DNA of 64,000 nucleotides, taken from Nocardiopsis terrae (GTDB lineage Bacteria > Actinomycetota > Actinomycetes > Streptosporangiales > Streptosporangiaceae). The notes under the pieces were generated by a model, which was not told the DNA's origin, did not search any database, and worked only from the letters and a program-made list of their open reading frames with translations. The translations under genes and the position numbers were made by a program. Location: positions 474,944-538,943 of the forward strand of contig NZ_BMXJ01000001.1 in NCBI RefSeq assembly GCF_014651695.1, in the 5' to 3' direction. This document shows, piece after piece, positions 17,304 to 23,622 of this stretch. The first letter of the stretch is position 1, and the number at the start of each line of letters is the position of its first letter.

Positions 17304-18325
17304 CGTGCGGCCTTTCGCAGCAGGAAGTACAGGAAGAGCGCGCCGCCGGTGAACTCGATGACCACGCTCAGCGTGCCCGCGTGCCCGAGGACGTGCTCCA
17401 GGACGAACTGGCCGCCCACCAGGGTGCACAGACCCACCAGGAAGGCGGTCGGCAGCACGTAGCGGTGCTCGTGCCGCCCGGCGACCTGGTAGGCGAGGGT
17501 CGCGGCCATGAAACCGAAGAAGGTCATCGGGCCGACCAGGGCGGTGGACACCGAGACGAGCAGCGCGACGATCATCAGCATCCGCACGGCCACGCGCCGG
17601 TGGTCCACGCCCAGGTTGACGGCGGTCTCCCTGCCCAGGGAGACGACGTCGAGGAGCCGGTGCCTGCGCCACACGTAGATCCCCACGAGGACCACCGCGA
17701 CCGCCACCCACGGGAGCAGGTCGGCGTCGGCGCGGGTCAGCCGGGCGAAGAGCCTGCCCTGGAGCGCGTCGTACTCGTTGGGGTCCAGCAGCCGCTGCAT
17801 GAGCCGCGACAGGCTGTTGAACAGCACTCCGAAGACGATCCCGACCAGCAGCGTCAGGTGGAGGCTGCCGATCCCGCCGGTGAACATGCGCTGGAACAGC
17901 AGCAGCGCGAACACCACCATCAGGGCGGTCTGGGACAGGAACGCCGCCACCGGCGGCAGCGCGGACAGGCCAGCGATCCCGAACACGAACACCAGGCAGG
18001 TCTGCACCAGAACGAACAGCGCCTCCATCCCCATGATGGACGGGGTGAGGATGCGGTTGTCGGTGACCGTGTGGAACAGGACCGTGGAGACCGCGCCGGC
18101 GAACGCCACCACGAGCATCGTGAGGACGACGGTGGTCCGCCGTTCCACGACGTAGGCGACGTTCCCGCTGACCCCGTAGGTCAGGTAGAGGGCGGCGCAG
18201 AGCACGGCGAGGGCGGCCAGGGCCGCGATCCGGGCCCAGGCGGGGACCGTCCGCGGCCCCAGACGCCGCGGTCCGCGGGCCTGTTCCTCGCCCTGTTCCG
18301 GGCGTACGTCCTGTTCAGCCGACAT
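17300..18325 (-). CDS. Iron-siderophore ABC transporter permease (FecCD family), second subunit
   Basis: A 341-residue FecCD permease with a hydrophilic N-terminal tail of about 28 residues and nine to ten helices. Family landmarks include ILTPSIMGMEALFVLVQTCL, LFNSLSRLMQRLLDPNEYD, LGRETAVNLGVDHRR (the coupling loop that contacts the ATPase) and GPMTFFGFMAATLAYQVAG. It overlaps the first permease gene by 11 bases and the ATPase gene by 4. With its partner it forms the membrane channel for a ferric siderophore. Confidence 0.9.
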   Translation of the reverse strand: MSAEQDVRPEQGEEQARGPRRLGPRTVPAWARIAALAALAVLCAALYLTYGVSGNVAYVVERRTTVVLTMLVVAFAGAVSTVLFHTVTDNRILTPSIMGMEALFVLVQTCLVFVFGIAGLSALPPVAAFLSQTALMVVFALLLFQRMFTGGIGSLHLTLLVGIVFGVLFNSLSRLMQRLLDPNEYDALQGRLFARLTRADADLLPWVAVAVVLVGIYVWRRHRLLDVVSLGRETAVNLGVDHRRVAVRMLMIVALLVSVSTALVGPMTFFGFMAATLAYQVAGRHEHRYVLPTAFLVGLCTLVGGQFVLEHVLGHAGTLSVVIEFTGGALFLYFLLRKAAR

Positions 18326-19334
18326 TACGCCTCCGAAGCAGCATCACCAGGAACACGGCGGCGCCCACGACGCCGAGGACGGTACCGACGGGGATCTCGA
18401 AGGGCTGGCGGATGACCCGGGAGACGATGTCGCAGAGCACGAGGATGCCGCCGCCGAGCAGACAGACCCAGGGCACGCCCTTGCGCACGTGGTCGCCGAC
18501 GACCATGCTCACCAGGTTCGGCACGATCAGCCCGAGGAAGGGCAGCGTGCCGACCACGGACACGACCACGCCGCTGACCATCGCGACGATGCCCACCCCG
18601 AGCGCCACCACGGCCCGGTAGTTGAGGCCGATGCTGACCGCGATGTCGCGGCCCAGCCCGGCCACGGTGAGGCGGTCGGCGACGAGGTAGGCGGTCAGCG
18701 CCATGATTCCCACCAGCCACAGTTGTTCGTAGCGGCCCCGCATGATCCCGGAGAAGTCACCCGACTCCCAGGTGCCGAGGGTCTGGAGCAGGCCGTAGCG
18801 CAGTGCGAAGAAGGTGGTGACGGCGCTGATGACGGCGCCGAGCATGATGCCGACCAGGGGGACGATCAGCGAGGACTTCAGGGCGACCCGGCGCAGCACC
18901 CCCAGGAAGAGGAGGGTGCCCAGCAGTGCGGCCACGCACGCGGCGGTCATCTTCACCGGCAGGGGCGCTCCGGGGAAGAGGATGGTCACCAGCAGGATGC
19001 CCAGCGAGGCCGACTGCACGGTGCCCGCCGTGGACGGTTCGACGAACCGGTTCTGGGTGAGCATCTGCATGATGAGGCCCGCGACGCTCATGGCGGCGCC
19101 CGCGAGCAGGAGGGCGAGGGTACGGGGGACCCGACTGAGGAGGAAGAGCTCCCGGGCGTCGGGGTCCCCGACCAGCCTCGCCGGGGTGATGTCGCTGGCC
19201 CCGACGAAGAGGCTGACCACCGACAGGGCCAGGACGGCGGCCCCGGCGGCGGCCGCTGCGAGGTAACCGCGGGCGCCCGGCCCCCGGTTCTGCTGCCGGG
19301 TTCCGGGCGCCGTGGCGGGGGTTGTCGCTGCCAC
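18315..19334 (-). CDS. Iron-siderophore ABC transporter permease (FecCD family), first subunit
   Basis: A 339-residue permease starting at GTG 19334. Landmarks: SRVPRTLALLLAGAAMSVAG, LTQNRFVEPSTAGTVQSASL, AGLGRDIAVSIGLNYR (ATPase contact loop) and GTLPFLGLIVPNLVSMVVGD. Helix count is nine to ten. The gene starts three bases after the stop of the binding-protein gene, so the operon is read without gaps. Confidence 0.9.
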   Translation of the reverse strand: MAATTPATAPGTRQQNRGPGARGYLAAAAAGAAVLALSVVSLFVGASDITPARLVGDPDARELFLLSRVPRTLALLLAGAAMSVAGLIMQMLTQNRFVEPSTAGTVQSASLGILLVTILFPGAPLPVKMTAACVAALLGTLLFLGVLRRVALKSSLIVPLVGIMLGAVISAVTTFFALRYGLLQTLGTWESGDFSGIMRGRYEQLWLVGIMALTAYLVADRLTVAGLGRDIAVSIGLNYRAVVALGVGIVAMVSGVVVSVVGTLPFLGLIVPNLVSMVVGDHVRKGVPWVCLLGGGILVLCDIVSRVIRQPFEIPVGTVLGVVGAAVFLVMLLRRRNVG

Positions 19335-19337
19335 TGC

Positions 19338-20291
19338 CTAGGACAGGGCGTCTTCGATGACGTCCAGGGTGTTCAGGTGCGCCTGGATGCCGCCGACGAG
19401 GTAGATCTCCTCGGAGTTGAGGTGGATGATCTGGTCCTCCTGGGCCGCGGTGGTGCGGTCGACGAGGTCGTTGTCCAGGACCTGCTCGGCGGGGGCCGCG
19501 CCCTCCTCGCCGATGGCGCCGTCGCGGTCGATCACGTACAGCCAGTCGGGGTCGGCGTCGGCCAGGGCCTCGAAGGACAGGACCTCGCCGTGGCTGGCCT
19601 CCTCGCTGGTCACGTCGATGGCGGGCGTCAGGCCGAGGGCGTCGTAGAAGAAGCCGTAGCGGGAGCCGGGGCCGTAGGCGCTGATCTCGCCCGCTGAGGT
19701 GATGATGACCAGGCCGTCCCCGGAGTCGGCTACCTGCTCGCCGACCTCGGCGATGCGGGAGTCGAACTCGGCGACGAGCTCTTCGGCCTCGGTCTGCTTG
19801 TCGAAGACCTCGCCGTAGGCCAGGGCGCGGTCCTTCATGTCGCCCACCGTGTCACCGGCGAAGACGGTCATGTCGAGGGTGGGGGCGATCTCCTCCAGTT
19901 CGGGGATCGCTTCGGAGCTGCGGCCGCCCGCGATGATGAGGTCGGGGTCCATGCCCGCGACCGCCTCGAAGTCCGGTTCGAAGAGGGAGCCGACGTTCTC
20001 GACGTCGGGGTCCTCGACGTAGTCGGAGAAGAAGGAGGGGTAGGTCTCGGCGGAGGGGATGCCCGCGACCTCGACGCCGAGGGCGTCCAGGATGTCCAGC
20101 TGGGTGTTGTCGAAGACGACCACGGTCTCGGGGTTCGTGGCGACCTCGATGTCGCCGTTGAGGGCCTCGACGGTGACGGTCTCCGCGGCCGCCTCCGTAC
20201 CCGCCCCGTCCGCGTCCTCTGCGGAGCAGCCCGCGAGGACCAGAGCCGAGACCGGCAGCAACGAGAACAGGGCGGCGGAACGTGGGGACAC
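19338..20291 (-). CDS. Iron-siderophore binding lipoprotein
   Basis: A 317-residue substrate-binding protein: signal peptide with lipobox LVLAGC (lipidated C22), then a type III periplasmic-binding fold. The N-lobe has GDIEVATNPETVVVFDNTQL and LDALGVEVAGIPSAETYPSF. A PDLIIAGGRSS segment precedes the long interlobe helix, and the C-lobe has SAYGPGSRYGFFYDALGLTP. The pattern is that of the FatB/CeuE/YclQ branch, which binds catecholate or mixed siderophores; the exact ligand is unknown. The start is GTG 20291. It leads the operon, directly behind two overlapping iron boxes, so it should be repressed by a DtxR-type regulator when iron is plentiful. No siderophore biosynthesis genes are in the window. 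Confidence 0.9.
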   Translation of the reverse strand: MSPRSAALFSLLPVSALVLAGCSAEDADGAGTEAAAETVTVEALNGDIEVATNPETVVVFDNTQLDILDALGVEVAGIPSAETYPSFFSDYVEDPDVENVGSLFEPDFEAVAGMDPDLIIAGGRSSEAIPELEEIAPTLDMTVFAGDTVGDMKDRALAYGEVFDKQTEAEELVAEFDSRIAEVGEQVADSGDGLVIITSAGEISAYGPGSRYGFFYDALGLTPAIDVTSEEASHGEVLSFEALADADPDWLYVIDRDGAIGEEGAAPAEQVLDNDLVDRTTAAQEDQIIHLNSEEIYLVGGIQAHLNTLDVIEDALS

Positions 20292-20330
20292 GGGGCACTC
20301 CAGGGGTCAGGAAGTGGGGGGATACTTCGG

Positions 20331-20364
20331 TAAGGCTTGGCTAAGTAAGGCAAGGCTAAAGTTA
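20331..20364 (-). promoter_or_regulatory. Two overlapping DtxR-type iron boxes
   Basis: Two 19-bp sites, 20331-20349 and 20346-20364, each match 13 of 19 positions of the actinobacterial iron-box consensus TTAGGTTAGGCTAACCTAA by my own alignment. They overlap by four bases and sit 40-73 bases upstream of the binding-protein start, in an AT-richer island, where they would cover the promoter. Confidence 0.6.
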
Positions 20365-20523
20365 CACACCCACCCGGAACGCCACAACGCCGCCCCCGAA
20401 GGTCACACCATCACCCCAGGCCACAACCGCAGCGGAAACCCGCACACCACGGGGATTCAGGCACGCGCCGGGGAACGGCGAACGTGACCCGGATCACCTC
20501 TTCGGCTCGCCGATACTGGGATC

Positions 20524-21423
20524 ATGCGCACGCCCCCGGCCGAAGTGACCCCCACCCCCGGACTCGTCCGACGGCTCCTGCGCGAGCAGCACCCCGACCT
20601 CGCGGAACTGCCCGTCGCTCCCCTCGCCAACGGGTGGGACAACGTGCTGTTCGGCCTCGGCGAGCACCTGTGCGTCCGGATGCCCCGGCGCGCGGCCGCC
20701 GCCCAGCTCGTGCTGAACGAACAGCGGTGGCTGCCCGACATCGCCGAACGAGTGGGGGTCCCCGTTCCCGTGCCGCTGCGCACCGGACGCCCCGGCCACG
20801 GATACCCCTGGCACTGGTCGGTCAACCCCTGGTTCGGCGGCCGTGCCGCCGCCGAGGTCCCGCCCGCCGAGCGCGGAACCCTGGTGGAACCGCTCGCCCT
20901 GTTCCTGTCCCGACTGCACGTGCCCGCGCCCCGGGGCGCCCCCGAGAACCCGGTGCGGGGCGTACCCCTGCGCCAGCGCGACGGGCGGGTGCGCGAACGG
21001 CTCACCGGCCTCGACTCCCCGCACGCGGCCCCGCTCCTGGCCCAGTGGGAGGCGTTGGTCGACACACCCGGCTGGTCCGGGCCGCCGCTCTGGCTGCACG
21101 GCGACCTGCACCCCGCGAACATCCTGGTGGGCGACGGGCCGAACGGGCGGGCCGACCTGGCCGCCGTGATCGACTTCGGCGACCTGACCTCGGGTGACCC
21201 GGCCACCGACCTCGCCCTCGCCTGGCTGCTGTTCGAGGCCGGGGACCGGGCCCGGCTGCGCGCCCGCCTCGACCGGCTGTCCGGGATCGACGGGGACACC
21301 TGGAAGCGGGCCCGCGCCTGGGCGGTCAGCTTCGCCTCGGTACTCGCCACCAGCACCGACGACCACCCCGTGCTCGCCGCCGCCGGTGAGCACACCATCG
21401 GCCAACTGCTGGCGGAGGGGTAG
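20524..21423 (+). CDS. Aminoglycoside phosphotransferase (APH) family kinase
   Basis: A 299-residue protein kinase-like phosphotransferase. Catalytic loop LWLHGDLHPANILVGDG (Brenner motif HxDxxxxN) and Mg-binding loop AVIDFGDLTSGDPATDLALA are intact. The N-lobe has NGWDNVLFGLGEHLCVRMPR, with the lysine position replaced by an Arg-containing strand, as in many chromosomal APH-like proteins. The substrate may be an antibiotic, but most genomic members of this family act on other metabolites. No ribosome site is visible before the ATG. It stands alone between the iron operon (divergent) and a DUF397 gene. Confidence 0.8.
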   Translation: MRTPPAEVTPTPGLVRRLLREQHPDLAELPVAPLANGWDNVLFGLGEHLCVRMPRRAAAAQLVLNEQRWLPDIAERVGVPVPVPLRTGRPGHGYPWHWSVNPWFGGRAAAEVPPAERGTLVEPLALFLSRLHVPAPRGAPENPVRGVPLRQRDGRVRERLTGLDSPHAAPLLAQWEALVDTPGWSGPPLWLHGDLHPANILVGDGPNGRADLAAVIDFGDLTSGDPATDLALAWLLFEAGDRARLRARLDRLSGIDGDTWKRARAWAVSFASVLATSTDDHPVLAAAGEHTIGQLLAEG

Positions 21424-21570
21424 TTCCGGGGCGGGTGGGGACGGTCCGGCCCGCTCCCGCCTCCACGGTGCGTGCCCCCCACCGGGCGCGGCACCGCGAG
21501 CACGGGCGCCCCGCCTTCCGGAACACCGAGTGGTCAGGGCTTCCGGGCACTCTTAAGCGCTGACGCGAGC

Positions 21571-21600
21571 GGGTACCCCGTTCCATACCCGGGGTACCCC
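21571..21600. repeat. Paired GGGTACCC palindromes upstream of the DUF397 gene
   Basis: GGGTACCCC (21571-21579) and GGGGTACCCC (21591-21600) are each palindromic and separated by an 11-base spacer; together they can also form one hairpin. They end 24 bases before the GTG of the DUF397 gene and may be an operator or a transcript structure. Confidence 0.4.
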
Positions 21601-21624
21601 CTTCCCTTCCCGAGGAGGCAGCGC

Positions 21625-21894
21625 GTGCGGTGGTTCGAGTCCAGCTACGGCGGCAGTGGCGGCGGCGACTGCGCCGAAGTGACCTGGCGTAAGAGCAGCT
21701 ACTCCAACAGCACCGGCGGCGAGTGCGTCGAGGTCGGCTGGCACGGCTCCGGCCACACCGGCGGCCGGGGCAACTGCGTCGAGGTATCGGAGGAGCCGAG
21801 CGTCCTTGTTCGGGACACCCGCAACCGCCCGCTCGGGCACCTCGCCTTCGGCCCCTCCTCCTGGCAGCACCTCCTGCGAACCCTCGCCCGCTGA
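21625..21894 (+). CDS. DUF397 protein with a triplicated N-terminal motif
   Basis: An 89-residue protein starting at GTG 21625 with AGGAGG 7 bases upstream. The DUF397 core motif (WRKSSYSxxxGGxCVEV) appears in three successive versions: FESSYGGSGGGDCAEV, WRKSSYSNSTGGECVEV and WHGSGHTGGRGNCVEV. The normal tail VLVRDTRNRPLGHLAFGPSS then follows with a terminal helix. Ordinary DUF397 proteins have one copy. Such proteins usually pair with an XRE regulator and are linked to development and antibiotic control, but no XRE gene is adjacent here. Confidence 0.8.
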   Translation: MRWFESSYGGSGGGDCAEVTWRKSSYSNSTGGECVEVGWHGSGHTGGRGNCVEVSEEPSVLVRDTRNRPLGHLAFGPSSWQHLLRTLAR

Positions 21895-21922
21895 GCGCCC
21901 GGGCGGTTTTGGTCCCTCTATT

Positions 21923-21988
21923 CACGGTGATCTTGCTACCAGGGGCGATTTCGGCGCCGAACTTGCCCCTGGTAGCAAGATCACCGTG
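21923..21988. repeat. 66-nt near-perfect palindrome between convergent genes
   Basis: A 24-bp perfect inverted repeat (21923-21946 with 21965-21988) encloses an 18-nt centre that itself contains the perfect palindrome TTCGGCGCCGAA. The whole can fold into one hairpin with one mismatch and one G-U pair. It lies between the DUF397 gene and the convergent hydrolase gene and may end transcription both ways, although no T-run follows on either side. Confidence 0.7.
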
Positions 21989-22072
21989 GTTGGGGTGGTT
22001 TCGGAAGCAGCGGGCACCGCCGGGCTCCGGCCCGACGGCAAGGCGACCAATCCGACCAGGAGCTGAGTCCGC

Positions 22073-22951
22073 TCAGCCGTCCGCTTCGGTCACCAGCGCC
22101 CGGACCTTCTCCGCGGACTCGTAGAGGGACAGGTGTCCGGCGCCCTCCAGGACCCGCAGTTCGGAACCGAGGAACCTGCGCACCGGGGCCTTCAGCCGGG
22201 ACGGGGGGAAGAAGACGTCGTCCGAACCCGTCGCCGCCAGGACGTTCCCGCCCTGCCAGCGCAGCAGGGTCTCCAGGACCAGCGGGCCCGGAGCGAGGCT
22301 GGTCCGGCAGTGCCGACCGACCATCGTCATCCAGGCGGCGAACGGGTGGACGGGGTGCCGGAAGGCGGGGCCGCTCATGAAGTTGAGCAGCCTGGTGCTC
22401 TTGTCCTCGCGCGGGTTGATCATCCACGGCAGGGTGACCCGCATCAGCTCGGGGGAGGTCGCGACGCCGGTCAGACCGGCCGGGTTGACCAGCACCAACC
22501 CCTTGACCAGGTCACACGGCTGCGAGGCGAGGGCGACGGCGCCCCCGAGGGAGTGGCCGAGGACGATCGCCGGACGGTCCACCAGCTCCGGCAGCACCTC
22601 GTCGAGCCACGCCCCGTACGCCTGCGCACGGCTCCCCTTCGGGCGCAGCCCGCAACTGAGCCCCGGCTGCCCGGGGAGGTCGACCAGGACGACGTCGCGG
22701 TCCTCGGTCATGTCGGAGGCGGGCGAGGCGCTGAGCGCGCTGTTGAAGTTGGTTCCGCTGAGCACCACCACCGGGGCCCCGGAGCCACCCGACATCCGGA
22801 AGGCCCGGGTCGGCCCGAGGGAGGTGGAGATCTCGGCCACGGAGCTCAGGTCCGGGTACTCGTCGAGCCGGTCCCGACACCAGCCGCGGACGATCCTCTC
22901 CGCGGACTCGGATCGGTAGACACGCGCACCGTGGAGTGCGGTCTCCGGCAT
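22073..22951 (-). CDS. Alpha/beta hydrolase
   Basis: A 292-residue hydrolase with nucleophile elbow VLGHSLGGAVALAS (Ser in GHSLGG), oxyanion segment VVVLSGTNFNSAL, strand DVVLVDLPGQPGLS and catalytic His in LEGAGHLSLYESAE. The acid is probably in AATGSDDVFFPP. There is no signal peptide. It resembles small-molecule esterases or peptidases of the MhpC type, substrate unknown. The ATG at 22951 is used because the N-terminus MPETALHGARVYRSESAERI aligns with related proteins. It is convergent with the DUF397 gene across the long palindrome. Confidence 0.85.
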   Translation of the reverse strand: MPETALHGARVYRSESAERIVRGWCRDRLDEYPDLSSVAEISTSLGPTRAFRMSGGSGAPVVVLSGTNFNSALSASPASDMTEDRDVVLVDLPGQPGLSCGLRPKGSRAQAYGAWLDEVLPELVDRPAIVLGHSLGGAVALASQPCDLVKGLVLVNPAGLTGVATSPELMRVTLPWMINPREDKSTRLLNFMSGPAFRHPVHPFAAWMTMVGRHCRTSLAPGPLVLETLLRWQGGNVLAATGSDDVFFPPSRLKAPVRRFLGSELRVLEGAGHLSLYESAEKVRALVTEADG

Positions 22952-22969
22952 GGGGCACCTGGTTTCGGG

Positions 22970-23301
22970 TAGGGACGGACATCTTCGCCGACCAGTCTTC
23001 CCCGCCCACCGGTCGGGGATGTGCGTCCGGGACCGGCTTCGGGCCGGTTACGGGCGTCCCGCACGCACGGCCTGTCGGCGACAGGTCATAGTAGCTGTTC
23101 AGGGACTATATTGGACAGGACTTTCGCGTGTCGGTGCCGGTCCGTTCCCCGATCGGGCCCGATGGCCGAAAACTGGACAGAACTGCCCCTATACACGAAT
23201 ATGGGCGCGGCGCCGCGCGCGCCATCTGCCCACATCGACAAGTATGGGCGCGGCGCTGCACGCGCCAAAAGGTGTGCCGGGAAGACTGGTCGGCGTCCCT
23301 A
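22970..23301. repeat. 332-bp segment with imperfect terminal inverted repeats
   Basis: The left end has TAGGGACG (22970-22977) and CCGACCAGTCTTCCC (22988-23002). The right end has the exact reverse complements GGGAAGACTGGTCGG (23279-23293) and CGTCCCTA (23294-23301). The only difference is ten extra bases between the two blocks on the left. No target duplication is obvious. It may be a small non-coding mobile element (MITE-like) or a large structured RNA. Confidence 0.45.
23200..23267. repeat. 25-bp direct repeat, two copies
   Basis: Copies at 23200-23224 and 23243-23267, both starting TATGGGCGCGGCGC and ending CGCGCCA, differ at only two positions. Each is itself strongly self-complementary (GGCGC and GCGCC blocks). 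The spacing is 43 bases. They lie inside the inverted-repeat-bounded segment. Confidence 0.6.
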
Positions 23302-23326
23302 CGACCCATACCCCGGAGCCCACCAC

Positions 23327-23497
23327 ATGACCCGGAACCATACACCCCTCCCGACCGCGCTGCGCCGAAGCCGCTTCGGAGAGCGGCACAGGCTTCCGGC
23401 CGGAAACCGCCGCCCGCTCGGCACCAACGGCTACACCAACGCCTGGGGCACCAACGCCCACGGCGAACTCAGCTCCTGTCCACCGGGACCCGGTTGA
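23327..23497 (+). CDS. Possible small ORF, 56 residues
   Basis: An ATG at 23327 with GGAG about nine bases upstream opens a 56-codon frame beginning MTRNHTPLPTALRRSRFGER and ending in GTNGYTNAWGTNAHGE then LSSCPPGPG. The repeated GTN and the Gly/Asn-rich tail differ from out-of-frame noise, which here is Arg/Pro-rich. There is no recognisable domain and no maturation enzyme nearby. Doubtful. Confidence 0.2.
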   Translation: MTRNHTPLPTALRRSRFGERHRLPAGNRRPLGTNGYTNAWGTNAHGELSSCPPGPG

Positions 23498-23622
23498 CCG
23501 CGCCCCCGTCGGCGCCGTCCCGAAACCGCTCCTACCCGTGTCGCCGCGCGGACCGCATCGGACGCCCTCCCGGGCGCCGTGACACCAGTCCGCGCGGCGC
23601 CAGGCTGTGAAAGGACAGTGGC

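Larger units (their letters stand above)
22952..23622. other. Gene-poor repeat-rich stretch before the mrp operon
   Basis: About 670 bases without a well-supported gene. It contains imperfect inverted ends (22970-23002 and 23279-23301), a 25-bp direct repeat (23200-23224 and 23243-23267) and a shorter pair around TGGACAG and ACT (near 23111 and 23174). A TATATT hexamer in GGGACTATATTGG near 23109 could be a -10. One weak small reading frame (23327-23497) is listed separately. Confidence 0.5.

Noticed and set aside
15260-20291. A siderophore or lipid biosynthetic gene cluster
   Set aside because: Only uptake genes and one desaturase are present; no NRPS, NIS synthetase or polyketide genes occur in the window.
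21628-21645. tRNA-like GGTTCGAGTCC
   Set aside because: It lies in the first codons of the DUF397 gene, and no acceptor or anticodon stem can be formed around it.
23200-23267. CRISPR-like repeats
   Set aside because: Only two copies, imperfect, with one spacer and no cas genes.
23327-23497. RiPP precursor peptide with GTN repeats
   Set aside because: Suggestive tail, but there is no modifying enzyme, protease or transporter nearby; kept only as a doubtful ORF.
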